Source of the DNA: Flavobacteriaceae bacterium GF1
GTDB taxonomy: Bacteria; Bacteroidota; Bacteroidia; Flavobacteriales; Flavobacteriaceae
Length of the DNA stretch: 64,000 nt
NCBI GenBank assembly: GCA_009797885.1
Contig: WNKP01000004.1
Location: forward strand, 124,001 to 188,000
Reading direction: 5' to 3'
Shown: piece by piece, positions 23,821 to 32,113 of the stretch
How positions within the stretch are numbered: the first letter of the stretch is position 1
Layout of the letters: each line of letters begins with the position of its first letter
Program-made: the position numbers and the translations under genes
Notes under the pieces: generated by a model
What the model was told of the DNA's origin: nothing
Seen by the model: only the letters and a program-made list of their open reading frames with translations
The model's database searches: none

Positions 23821-26256
23821 ATGAAGAAACTGTTCCTAGTGTTCGTATGGATGCTACCCATACTGGCACTTGCCCAAAAACCCCAAAACTTTAAACCCAT
23901 ACAGATTACAGGAACAGTTATCGACAAGGATACGGGACTACCCCTCGAATATGCAACTTTAATAGTGCAAAGTATTCGAAATCCGGAAAGAATAACCGGA
24001 GGCATTACCGATGCTGAAGGAAAATTTGAGGTGGAAACACCTCCTGGCGTCTTTAACATTTCCGTGGAATACATTGCCTATACCACCTACGTATCCAAAA
24101 AACAACAACTTCGCTCCAACACCGATTTGGGAATAATTTATTTATCTCCCGATGTTTCCCTATTGGAAGAGGTTGAAGTAGTGGCAGAAAAGACTACGGT
24201 AGAGCTTCGATTGGATAAAAAAATCTACAATGTGGGCAAGGACCTTACGGTTCAAGGGGGAACGGTCAGCGACGTCTTGGACAATGTTCCATCCGTATCC
24301 GTTGATGTGGAGGGCAACGTACAGTTACGTGGTAATGACGATGTCCGCATCCTGATCAATGGGAAACCTTCTGCGATAACCGGATTGAACAGTACTGAGG
24401 CATTGCGCCAGTTACCCGCAGAATCCATAGAAAAGGTAGAAGTAATTACCTCCCCATCCGCTCGATACGATGCCGAGGGGTCCGGAGGAATCATCAATAT
24501 CATTCTTAGAAGAAGTAAACTACAGGGCCTCAACGGTGCCCTTACCGTGAACGGGGGATATCCGAAATCCGCGGGAATCAATGGTAATCTCAACTATAGA
24601 ACCGGCAACATCAATATTTTTACCAACACCGGATATAATTATAGAACACGCCCTGGAAATTCCCTAAATGATACCGATTTTTTCGATGCCGAGGGAAATT
24701 TTACCAATGCCCTACGCGAGGAACGCGATTTTGATAGAATCAGAAGAGGATTGAATGCCAACTTGGGCGTGGAATGGTACATCAATAAAACGGCTTCCGT
24801 TACACAATCCATCTTTGTAAGGGATTCGGACAATGAAAGCGAGACCACCAATAACTTTGTCCAAAGTGATGTTGCGGGAAATACCCGTTCAGGTTTTAGA
24901 TTTGACCCAGAAACGGAGAAAGATGACACTTTTCAATATGCCTTTAATTTTGATAAGCAATTCAATGGGGAATTGGACCATACGCTCACCTTTGCCTTCC
25001 AATATGAAGAGAGTGATGAAGTTGAGGAATCCCTGATCGTCCAAAATGGATTTGATAGCGAAAGTGTGCGAACGGCAGAGGATCAAAGAAGGATCTTTAT
25101 GCAATCCGACTATGTGGTGCCCCTGGGTAAAAACGGACAATTTGAAGTCGGTTACCGAGGGGATTTTAACCGTTTGAATACGGATTATGATGTGGTATTC
25201 ATTGAACCCACCCTGGATGTCCTGGGAATAACCGATCCCAGTAACGTGCTCGACTTTAAGGAAACCATCAATGCGTTCTATACCCAATACGGGAACAAGT
25301 TCAAGGATTTTTCCTTTCTGGCGGGACTACGATATGAGGCCACGCGTTTAATCATCAACCAAATAGAGACCGGTGATTTTAACCGAAACAATTTTGATGG
25401 TCTTTTCCCTACCTTGAATTTGAATTACGAAATCTCCGAAAAAGAGAGTTTCCAACTGGGATACAATCGTAGAATACGCAGGCCACGGTCCAGGTTTCTG
25501 AATCCCTTCCCCTCTAGGTCAAGCCCTACCAACCTTTTTCAGGGAAATCCCAATCTAACCCCAAGCTTTTCCAATCAAATTGAGTTGGGATATCTTAAAC
25601 GATGGGAAAAGTTGACGTTGAACGGATCGATCTATTTCCAACGCTCCACCAATGTCATCACTTTTATTGTGGAGGACACCGGGGAGGATACTTTCTTTGA
25701 CGGGGAACAGCTCAGCATTTTAAGGCGCACCCCTGTAAACTTGGCCCGAAACGACCGATATGGACTGGATTTTACCGCTACCTACCGACCTACCCGAAAA
25801 TGGAATCTGAATACCAATATCAATTTATTTAATTTTATCACCAGAGGCGACTTTAACGACCAAAATTTTGATGCCGAAAACCTAAGTTGGTTCATTCGCC
25901 TAAACAATAAAATTACCCTTCCCTCCAGCGTCGATTGGCAAACCCGAATCTTTTATCGTGGTCCCACGGAAAACGCCCAAACCAGGAATCAGGGCATTTT
26001 TTCCCTGGACTTGGCCTTTAGCAAGGATTTCTTTAAGGAACGGGCCTCCTTGGCCGTAAATGTAAGTGACCTGTTCAATAGCAGACGAAGAATCAGTGAA
26101 ACGGTAACCCCTTTATTCAACAACGACAGTGAGTTCCAATGGAGAGTGCGGAGTTACAACCTGGCATTTACCTATCGTTTTAATCAAAAGAAAAAACGGG
26201 CTGGGGACAGGCAAAGGGATTATGAAGGTGGTGATGAAGAGTTTGGAGCCCCATAA
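23821..26256 (+). CDS. TonB-dependent receptor-type outer membrane beta-barrel protein
   Basis: An 811-aa outer-membrane protein. In order: signal peptide (FLVFVWMLPILALAQ), a carboxypeptidase-regulatory-like domain at about 30-110 (ITGTVIDKDTGLPLEYATL), a plug domain at about 130-230 (VSDVLDNVPSVSVDVEGNVQ, SGGIINIILR), and a barrel of the OMP_b-brl_3 type to the end. Such proteins import siderophores, peptides or other ligands with TonB energy. No SusD partner is adjacent, so this is not a typical SusCD pair. The upstream small secreted protein lies one nucleotide away. A strong bidirectional terminator follows. Confidence 0.88.
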   Translation: MKKLFLVFVWMLPILALAQKPQNFKPIQITGTVIDKDTGLPLEYATLIVQSIRNPERITGGITDAEGKFEVETPPGVFNISVEYIAYTTYVSKKQQLRSNTDLGIIYLSPDVSLLEEVEVVAEKTTVELRLDKKIYNVGKDLTVQGGTVSDVLDNVPSVSVDVEGNVQLRGNDDVRILINGKPSAITGLNSTEALRQLPAESIEKVEVITSPSARYDAEGSGGIINIILRRSKLQGLNGALTVNGGYPKSAGINGNLNYRTGNINIFTNTGYNYRTRPGNSLNDTDFFDAEGNFTNALREERDFDRIRRGLNANLGVEWYINKTASVTQSIFVRDSDNESETTNNFVQSDVAGNTRSGFRFDPETEKDDTFQYAFNFDKQFNGELDHTLTFAFQYEESDEVEESLIVQNGFDSESVRTAEDQRRIFMQSDYVVPLGKNGQFEVGYRGDFNRLNTDYDVVFIEPTLDVLGITDPSNVLDFKETINAFYTQYGNKFKDFSFLAGLRYEATRLIINQIETGDFNRNNFDGLFPTLNLNYEISEKESFQLGYNRRIRRPRSRFLNPFPSRSSPTNLFQGNPNLTPSFSNQIELGYLKRWEKLTLNGSIYFQRSTNVITFIVEDTGEDTFFDGEQLSILRRTPVNLARNDRYGLDFTATYRPTRKWNLNTNINLFNFITRGDFNDQNFDAENLSWFIRLNNKITLPSSVDWQTRIFYRGPTENAQTRNQGIFSLDLAFSKDFFKERASLAVNVSDLFNSRRRISETVTPLFNNDSEFQWRVRSYNLAFTYRFNQKKKRAGDRQRDYEGGDEEFGAP

Positions 26257-26262
26257 AGAAAA

Positions 26263-26286
26263 AGGAGCCGAATGGCTCCTTTTTTT
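26263..26286. terminator. Bidirectional intrinsic terminator
   Basis: AGGAGCC at 26263-26269 pairs with GGCTCCT at 26274-26280 around a GAAT loop, with a T-run on the plus strand (26279-26286) and a T-rich tract on the minus strand. It lies between the convergent TonB-type receptor gene and the small membrane protein gene and can serve both. The minus-strand stop codon at 26285-26287 borders it. Confidence 0.82.
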
Positions 26287-26458
26287 ATTCTTCAAGCTCG
26301 GCCTTTTTGGCCTCGCGTCTTTCTTTCCACATTTCCATGAGGTTACCCGTTAACCAATAGGGCACTACAAAGGTCAATAAGAAAATCATTAGCCAAAAAC
26401 CTATGGTCAAGATGGTCAAAAAGGCTAAAAATCCAAGATATTGGTCAAATTCTACCAT
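26285..26458 (-). CDS. Small single-span membrane protein, 57 aa
   Basis: A 57-codon frame from ATG at 26458 to TAA at 26287-26285. It encodes a short acidic start (MVEFDQYLGF), one long hydrophobic segment at residues 8-37 (FLTILTIGFWLMIFLLTFVV), and a charged helical tail (WKERREAKKAELEE). The reality of the gene is supported by a good promoter upstream (TTG-N21-TATCTTTG), the coding-like amino acid composition, and the terminator just after it. No family was recognised; the function is unknown. Confidence 0.7.
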   Translation of the reverse strand: MVEFDQYLGFLAFLTILTIGFWLMIFLLTFVVPYWLTGNLMEMWKERREAKKAELEE

Positions 26459-26476
26459 GAGTTCTTATTTATATCA

Positions 26477-26508
26477 CAAAGATACTTTGAAATAATTCAA
26501 AATTGCAA
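26477..26508 (-). promoter_or_regulatory. Promoter for the 57-aa membrane protein
   Basis: On the minus strand TTG (26508-26506), a 21-nt spacer and TATCTTTG (26484-26477) match the Bacteroidota consensus. Transcription would begin near 26470, about 12 nt before the ATG at 26458. Confidence 0.6.
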
Positions 26509-26568
26509 GGACAATAAAAAAAATATGATTCCAAACATTTATCAGGAACAAATACCTTTTTCATGGAT

Positions 26569-26576
26569 TACCTTTG
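26569..26576 (+). promoter_or_regulatory. -7 box upstream of fumC
   Basis: TACCTTTG fits TAnnTTTG and lies 20 nt before the ATG at 26596. No clear -33 TTG was found, so the assignment is moderate. Confidence 0.5.
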
Positions 26577-26595
26577 TACGGTAAAATTTTTCACA

Positions 26596-27993
26596 ATGGA
26601 ATTTAGGATTGAAAAAGACACTATGGGCGAGGTAAGGGTGCCTGCCGATAAGTATTGGGGTGCGCAAACGGAACGCTCCCGAAACAATTTTAAAATTGGA
26701 CCTACGGCTTCCATGCCTTTGGAAGTGGTATATGGATTTGCCTACCTAAAAAAGGCCGCTGCATACGCCAATCATGAACTGGGCGTACTTACAAAGGAAA
26801 AAAGGGACTTGATCGCCACGGTTTGTGATGAGATTTTAGAGGGTAAGCATGACAACCAATTTCCATTGGTCATTTGGCAGACAGGTTCAGGGACCCAAAG
26901 TAATATGAATGTCAATGAGGTGATTGCCAACAGGGCCCACGAATTGGCCGGAAAAACCATTGGAGAGGGCGAGAAGACCATTCAACCCAATGACGATGTG
27001 AACAAATCACAATCCTCCAACGATACCTTCCCTACAGGAATGCATATTGCAGCTTACAAGAAAATAGTGGAGGTCACCATCCCCGGTGTTACGCAACTCC
27101 AAAATACCTTGAAAAAGAAGGCTGAAGAATTCAAGGAGGTCGTAAAGATTGGTAGGACCCATTTAATGGATGCCACTCCCCTAACATTGGGACAAGAGTT
27201 TTCAGGTTATGTTTCGCAATTGGACCACGGCCTTAAGGCGTTGAATAATACGTTGCCCCATCTTGCAGAATTAGCATTGGGGGGAACGGCAGTGGGCACA
27301 GGTTTGAATACGCCCAAAGGATATGATGTTCTGGTAGCAAAATATATTGCCGATTTCACTGGAATGCCCTTTGTTACGGCTGAGAATAAGTTTGAGGCCT
27401 TGGCCGCCCATGATGCGATTGTGGAAAGCCACGGTGCACTAAAACAATTGGCGGTCTCCTTAAATAAAATAGCCAATGATATCCGAATGATGGCTTCCGG
27501 GCCGCGCTCCGGGATTGGGGAAATCATCATCCCAGCCAATGAACCCGGCAGTTCCATTATGCCCGGAAAGGTAAATCCTACCCAATGTGAAGCCATGACC
27601 ATGGTATGCGCCCAAGTAATTGGCAATGATGTGGCCATTGCTATTGGAGGAACACAAGGGCATTACGAATTGAACGTTTTTAAACCGGTCATGGCCGCGA
27701 ATATCCTGCAATCGGCCCAATTGATCGGGGATGCTTGTGTGAGCTTTGATGTGAACTGTGCCGTGGGAATTGAACCCAATCATAAGACCATAACCAAGCT
27801 ATTGAACGACTCCTTGATGTTGGTTACGGCACTGAACACTAAAATAGGATATTACAAAGCGGCAGAAATTGCCAATACTGCCCACAAGAATGGGACTACC
27901 CTAAGGGAAGAAGCCGTAAACCTGGGGTACGTTACCCCTGAAGAATATGATGAGTGGGTAAAACCCGAAGATATGGTTGGCAGCTTAAAATAA
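26596..27993 (+). CDS. fumC: Fumarate hydratase class II
   Basis: A 465-aa tetrameric enzyme that interconverts fumarate and malate in the TCA cycle. Motifs are [33 protein letters not shown], the catalytic histidine region [17 protein letters not shown] and the fumarase signature [13 protein letters not shown]. Length and motifs fit class II fumarase rather than aspartase. The ATG at 26596 ([13 protein letters not shown]) is chosen over a frame start 33 nt upstream that would add unconserved residues and overlap the predicted promoter. It is monocistronic, with a terminator downstream. Confidence 0.95.
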   Translation: MEFRIEKDTMGEVRVPADKYWGAQTERSRNNFKIGPTASMPLEVVYGFAYLKKAAAYANHELGVLTKEKRDLIATVCDEILEGKHDNQFPLVIWQTGSGTQSNMNVNEVIANRAHELAGKTIGEGEKTIQPNDDVNKSQSSNDTFPTGMHIAAYKKIVEVTIPGVTQLQNTLKKKAEEFKEVVKIGRTHLMDATPLTLGQEFSGYVSQLDHGLKALNNTLPHLAELALGGTAVGTGLNTPKGYDVLVAKYIADFTGMPFVTAENKFEALAAHDAIVESHGALKQLAVSLNKIANDIRMMASGPRSGIGEIIIPANEPGSSIMPGKVNPTQCEAMTMVCAQVIGNDVAIAIGGTQGHYELNVFKPVMAANILQSAQLIGDACVSFDVNCAVGIEPNHKTITKLLNDSLMLVTALNTKIGYYKAAEIANTAHKNGTTLREEAVNLGYVTPEEYDEWVKPEDMVGSLK

Positions 27994-28011
27994 GTTGCGT
28001 ACACAGGAAAT

Positions 28012-28048
28012 AAAAAAGGGCATCCATTCTAATCTGGATGCCCTTTTT
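28012..28048. terminator. Bidirectional terminator between fumC and the coiled-coil gene
   Basis: GGGCATCCA at 28018-28026 pairs with TGGATGCCC at 28035-28043. Six A residues precede it and five T residues follow, so it works on both strands for the convergent genes fumC and the coiled-coil protein. Confidence 0.85.
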
Positions 28049-28067
28049 GCATATAGTGGATAGTGTG

Positions 28068-28955
28068 TTATTTAAGGGTGAACTTAGAAGTTCCCAATAG
28101 CTTTAAACCATCATCATAAACATTCACCATATAATTCCCTTTTTGGAACTCACTTGCCGGTTTATTGATGTAGTCACATACGTCCAATGAATTGTTCTCA
28201 TAGTAAAAACTGGTTCCCTTGGTGTAGCTCACGGAAGCACCTTCTTCGGTACTGGCGGTCATTCCATCACCAACAACATTGCCTTGGGGGTCAAGAACCT
28301 CAATAAAGAACTCCCTATCACCAGCCTGTGCAATAGCATTGTCCGCCACTGTAAAGCATACCTTAAACTTGTCGGTAGCCTTGGCCCTTTGCGTTGAAAC
28401 CAATCTACCACTGCTTCTTTCTTTGACGGCGTCAATTTTAAAATCGGAAAGATTAAGCGCAGAACCTCTTTCAACAGCATCTGCCAACTGTGTATTCTGA
28501 ACTACCAAGGAGTCATTGAAAACTGTTTGCTTTTCCAACTCTACAAACGTGCTATCACGTTGCATTGCCAATAAGGTATTTGAAGTGGTCAAGGAATCAA
28601 CTTGCTTCAACAACTCTTCACGTTCCGCTTTTAGTTGACTTACTTGCCTTCTATATCTGGAAAGGGAAGCAATATCAGCTTTCATGGTCTGAACGGAATC
28701 AATGTACTTTGCAATTCGATCACGGGCAGCAACCAATTCTTCATTGGTGGCATTACTCTCCAAAATAGCTTTGTCATATTCGGATTTCAAGCTATTTAAA
28801 TCCTCAACAACCAAGTCTTTCTCTTGTTTCAAAGCGGTAGTAGTCTTCTTCTTATCTTGGTAAAGACTAACAGTGTAGATAATTGTTCCCAAAAGGACAA
28901 CACCTAGCAATCCTGCTATTACCTTCAAACTGTTGTTACTTTTTGTTTCTGTCAT
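28068..28955 (-). CDS. Membrane-anchored coiled-coil protein
   Basis: A 295-aa protein of unknown function. Residues 10-30 form a single transmembrane helix (VIAGLLGVVLLGTIIYTVSLY). Residues about 35-165 are a long coiled coil rich in Glu, Lys, Leu and Ser (LKAEREELLKQVDSLTTSN). The last 110 residues form a beta-rich domain with FKVCFTVADNAIAQAGDREF and NYMVNVYDDGLKLLG, presumably periplasmic. The layout resembles envelope spacer or tether proteins, but no specific family was recognised. It has its own transcription unit and shares a terminator with fumC. Confidence 0.7.
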   Translation of the reverse strand: MTETKSNNSLKVIAGLLGVVLLGTIIYTVSLYQDKKKTTTALKQEKDLVVEDLNSLKSEYDKAILESNATNEELVAARDRIAKYIDSVQTMKADIASLSRYRRQVSQLKAEREELLKQVDSLTTSNTLLAMQRDSTFVELEKQTVFNDSLVVQNTQLADAVERGSALNLSDFKIDAVKERSSGRLVSTQRAKATDKFKVCFTVADNAIAQAGDREFFIEVLDPQGNVVGDGMTASTEEGASVSYTKGTSFYYENNSLDVCDYINKPASEFQKGNYMVNVYDDGLKLLGTSKFTLK

Positions 28956-29107
28956 AATCTCGATTTTTTGCTTTCTACAAATGAAAATTTGTTAGTGTCT
29001 GGTTTATATACGTCAATGGATTATGTTTAGACGTTTTTAAGGGGACAAAATGTTAAAGATGTTTGTGAATGCCCATGTTTACTTAGCTTTATACAACTAT
29101 TTTTTTT

Positions 29108-29884
29108 ATGAAAAATTTATATTTTCTCCTTATATCACTGTTTTGTTTAAGTATGGTGGGCTGTGGAAACAGGAAAAAGGAACCGATATCGGTTGAAGGC
29201 CCTACTGAAGAATTTCCAGTTTCCATTTTGGATATCAGACCAATTCAGCATGCTACCATGGTCATGGAATGGAACGGTATAACCATTTATGTTGATCCTG
29301 TTGGTGGCAAAAGTGCCTTTCAGGGACAAAAACAGGCCGATCTGATACTGATTACCGATATCCATGGGGATCACTTTAATTTGGAGACCCTACAGGAACT
29401 AAATACCAAAAAGGCCAAGATCATGGTTCCCCTAGCGGTAGCTGAAAGAATTCCTGATGAATTTACACCACAATTGGACGTATTGCACAATGGCGACACA
29501 AAAGAACGGTACGGAATATGTGTTGAGGCCGTCCCCATGTACAACTTAAGGGAGGAGGCGCTAAAGTACCATAAAAAAGGACGGGGGAATGGGTACGTAC
29601 TGGAAATGAACGGAGAACGTATTTATATTTCCGGTGATACTGAGGATATTCCGGAAATGCGCGCACTGAGAAATATAGACAAAGCCTTTGTTTGTATGAA
29701 CCTGCCGTATACCATGACTGTAGAAAGTGCGGCAGATGCCGTATTGGAGTTTAAGCCCAAGGAAGTATATCCCTATCATTACCGGGGTCCCGACGGATAT
29801 AGTGATGTACAACGGTTTAAATCGCTGGTTGAGGAGGAAAATACCGATATAGGGGTAATTCTATTGAATTGGTACAAATCCTAA
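29108..29884 (+). CDS. MBL-fold metallo-hydrolase lipoprotein
   Basis: A 258-aa protein with a lipoprotein signal peptide (lipobox SMVGC near residue 19), thus probably anchored in the envelope. The mature part is a metallo-beta-lactamase-fold domain of the UlaG-like or L-ascorbate lactonase-like type: RPIQHATMVMEWNGITIYVDP, the metal motif TDIHGDHF, the aspartate in YISGDTEDIPEM and a late histidine in YPYHYRGPDG. Metal ligands appear complete. The first motif is DIHGDH rather than THxHxDH, common in this branch. The substrate is unknown. It is convergent with ettA, stop codons one nucleotide apart. Confidence 0.83.
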   Translation: MKNLYFLLISLFCLSMVGCGNRKKEPISVEGPTEEFPVSILDIRPIQHATMVMEWNGITIYVDPVGGKSAFQGQKQADLILITDIHGDHFNLETLQELNTKKAKIMVPLAVAERIPDEFTPQLDVLHNGDTKERYGICVEAVPMYNLREEALKYHKKGRGNGYVLEMNGERIYISGDTEDIPEMRALRNIDKAFVCMNLPYTMTVESAADAVLEFKPKEVYPYHYRGPDGYSDVQRFKSLVEEENTDIGVILLNWYKS

Positions 29885-29885
29885 A

Positions 29886-31577
29886 TCACCTTACCAGCTT
29901 TTTGTACTTAATACGTTTTGGCATGATATCAGCTCCCAAACGTTTCTTTTTGTTTTCCTCATAATCGGAGAAAGACCCCTCAAAGAAATAGACCTGGGAA
30001 TCCCCTTCAAAGGCCAGGATATGGGTGCAAATCCGGTCCAAAAACCATCGGTCGTGTGAAATAATAACGGCACATCCAGCAAAATTCTCCAAGCCTTCTT
30101 CCAAAGCACGCAAGGTATTAACATCCAAATCATTGGTAGGCTCATCCAACAACAAAACATTGCCTTCCTCCTTTAGTGTCATGGCCAAGTGCAATCGGTT
30201 CCGCTCCCCACCGGAAAGCATGTTTACCTTTTTGTTTTGTTCACTTCCGGAAAAATTGAACCGACTTAAATATGCCCTGGAGTTCACCTGCTTCCCTCCC
30301 ATCATCACCAATTCCTGTCCATCGCTGAAGTTTTCCCAAATGGATTTTTCTGGGTCAATATTTGAATGGGATTGGTCTACATAAGCCAATTTGGCTGTGT
30401 CGCCCACAACGAATTCCCCCTTATCAGGTGATTCTTCGTTCATGATCATTCTAAAAATAGTGGTCTTACCGGCACCATTGGGACCAATAATGCCCACGAT
30501 ACCTGCCTGTGGAAGATTAAAATTAAGATCCTCATAGAGGAGTTTATCCCCATAGACCTTGCTCACGCCTTTGGCCTCTATGACATTGGTCCCTAGCCTG
30601 GGGCCGTTGGGGATATATATTTCCAGTTTGTCTTCCAATTGCTTTTGGTCCTGGCTGGCCAACTTATCATAGTTCTTTAAACGCGCCTTTTGCTTTGCCT
30701 GCCGCCCTTTTGCTCCTTGACGTACCCATTCCAATTCCCGTTCCAGGGTTTTTTGACGTTTGGAGGCCTGTTTGCTTTCTTGGGCCAATCGCTTGGCCTT
30801 TTGATCCAGCCAACCTGAATAATTTCCTTTCCAGGGAATGCCTTCCCCCCGGTCCAGTTCCAGTATCCACCCGGCAACATTGTCCAGGAAATACCTGTCG
30901 TGGGTCACTGCAATCACCGTGCCTTTGTATTGGGCCAAATGGTGTTCCAACCAATGTACCGATTCCGCATCCAAATGGTTGGTAGGCTCATCCAAAAGCA
31001 GGACATCCGGTTCTTGCAATAATAAACGGCATAGGGCAACCCTCCTTCGTTCACCGCCGGAAAGCACTTCAATCTTCTTATCCGCTTCCGGGGTCCTCAG
31101 GGCGTCCATTGCTATTTCCAGTTTCGTGTCCAGTTCCCAGGCATTACTGGCATCAATCTTATCTTGCAGTACCGCCTGCCTGTCCATCAATTTTTGCATT
31201 TTATCCGCATCCTCATATACTTCCGGTAGGGCGAACATATCATTGATCTTATGGTACTCATCCAATGTAGCAACGGTTTCGGCTACCCCTTCTTTCACAA
31301 TCTCAAGGACCGTCTTATCCGCATCCAACTGTGGTTCCTGCTCCAAATAACCAACGGAATAGCCCGGTGAAAAAACCACATCGCCTTGATAATTTTTATC
31401 CACTCCCGCAATTATTTTGAGCAAGGTGGACTTACCCGAGCCGTTTAAACCAAGAATACCAATCTTTGCCCCATAAAAAAAGCTTAAATAAATATTCTTA
31501 AGTACTGGTGTATTGGCATTCTTAAAGGTCTTGGTGACCCCTGCCATGGAAAAAATGACCTTTTTATCGTCAGACAT
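29886..31577 (-). CDS. ettA: Energy-dependent translational throttle protein EttA (ABC-F)
   Basis: A 563-aa cytoplasmic ABC-F ATPase that binds the ribosomal E site and gates translation elongation by ATP/ADP ratio. Two ABC domains are visible: Walker A GLNGSGKST and GPNGAGKTT, signatures LSGGERRRVA and LSGGERNRLH, and Walker B/D-loop DEPTNHLDAES and DEPTNDLDVNT. The linker (P-site tRNA interaction motif) carries basic sequence such as KGRQAKQKARLKNYDKL. Length is close to E. coli EttA (555 aa). The ATG at 31577 lies only 4 nt from a heptameric repeat array (31582-31720), which would form part of its leader RNA. Confidence 0.93.
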   Translation of the reverse strand: MSDDKKVIFSMAGVTKTFKNANTPVLKNIYLSFFYGAKIGILGLNGSGKSTLLKIIAGVDKNYQGDVVFSPGYSVGYLEQEPQLDADKTVLEIVKEGVAETVATLDEYHKINDMFALPEVYEDADKMQKLMDRQAVLQDKIDASNAWELDTKLEIAMDALRTPEADKKIEVLSGGERRRVALCRLLLQEPDVLLLDEPTNHLDAESVHWLEHHLAQYKGTVIAVTHDRYFLDNVAGWILELDRGEGIPWKGNYSGWLDQKAKRLAQESKQASKRQKTLERELEWVRQGAKGRQAKQKARLKNYDKLASQDQKQLEDKLEIYIPNGPRLGTNVIEAKGVSKVYGDKLLYEDLNFNLPQAGIVGIIGPNGAGKTTIFRMIMNEESPDKGEFVVGDTAKLAYVDQSHSNIDPEKSIWENFSDGQELVMMGGKQVNSRAYLSRFNFSGSEQNKKVNMLSGGERNRLHLAMTLKEEGNVLLLDEPTNDLDVNTLRALEEGLENFAGCAVIISHDRWFLDRICTHILAFEGDSQVYFFEGSFSDYEENKKKRLGADIMPKRIKYKKLVR

Positions 31578-31581
31578 GATT

Positions 31582-31720
31582 ATGGTTAATGGTTAATAGT
31601 TGATGTTGATGGTTGATGGTTGATGGTTGATGGTTGATGGTTAATGGTTAATGGTTAATGGTTAATGGTTAATGGTTAATGGTTAATGGTTAATGGTTAA
31701 TGGTTAATGGTTAATAGTTA
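31582..31720 (-). repeat. Heptamer array of 20 units directly upstream of ettA (arm A)
   Basis: On the plus strand the sequence is 19 seven-base units and one six-base unit (31603-31608). The main unit is ATGGTTA; positions 31596-31636 carry the variants ATAGTTG and ATGGTTG, and the last unit is ATAGTTA. Read on the minus strand, the ettA sense strand, the unit is TAACCAT or CAACCAT. The array ends 4 nt before the ettA ATG. The rest of the gap 31578-31821 holds the second arm and nothing else that I can identify. Confidence 0.95.
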
Positions 31721-31733
31721 ATAGAAAGTAGAA

Positions 31734-31768
31734 AACTTTTAACTTTTAACTCTCAACTCTTAACTTTT
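31734..31768. repeat. Opposed heptamer array (arm B) of the ettA element
   Basis: Five exact 7-nt units AACTTTT, AACTTTT, AACTCTC, AACTCTT, AACTTTT. On the complementary strand these read as AAAGTTA/AGAGTTA-type units, that is, the same degenerate heptamer as arm A but in the opposite orientation. A 13-nt spacer (31721-31733) separates the arms. Confidence 0.85.
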
Positions 31769-31821
31769 TATAGGGTTTTCCCGAACAACTGCAATGTCTT
31801 TAAAATTCTACCTGAATCCAA

Positions 31822-32004
31822 TCAAACCCTACCTTTTAGGGCATTGAACACCCAGGCTATTGCAAAAAAGCCAATTCCGACTGCGCCAAAACCGTATCCG
31901 GCTACTTCATCATATTTAAAAGCCCCAAGGGCAATCATTCCCAATCCCACCGCAATCATGATGATTGTGGCATAAGCCAGTACAGTATTTTTATTCATTC
32001 CCAT
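31822..32004 (-). CDS. Small two-span membrane protein, CAL67264 family
   Basis: A 60-aa protein with two hydrophobic segments, TVLAYATIIMIAVGLGMIALGAF and GYGFGAVGIGFFAIAWVFNAL, joined by the short loop KYDEVA, and a basic end KGRV. It matches my memory of the flavobacterial CAL67264 membrane protein family, whose function is unknown. The ATG at 32004 is the first of two close start codons (MGMNKN). It is the gene upstream of the ettA heptamer element and divergent from the carboxylase gene. Confidence 0.75.
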   Translation of the reverse strand: MGMNKNTVLAYATIIMIAVGLGMIALGAFKYDEVAGYGFGAVGIGFFAIAWVFNALKGRV

Positions 32005-32113
32005 TCGTACAAATTAAGTGTAAACTCAAATATCGGAAAAAATGCAAGAACCATCCTTACGGCAATCTCAATTGGCATTGTATCTTTAACAAATAAAGCA
32101 TAAAACCCATAAA

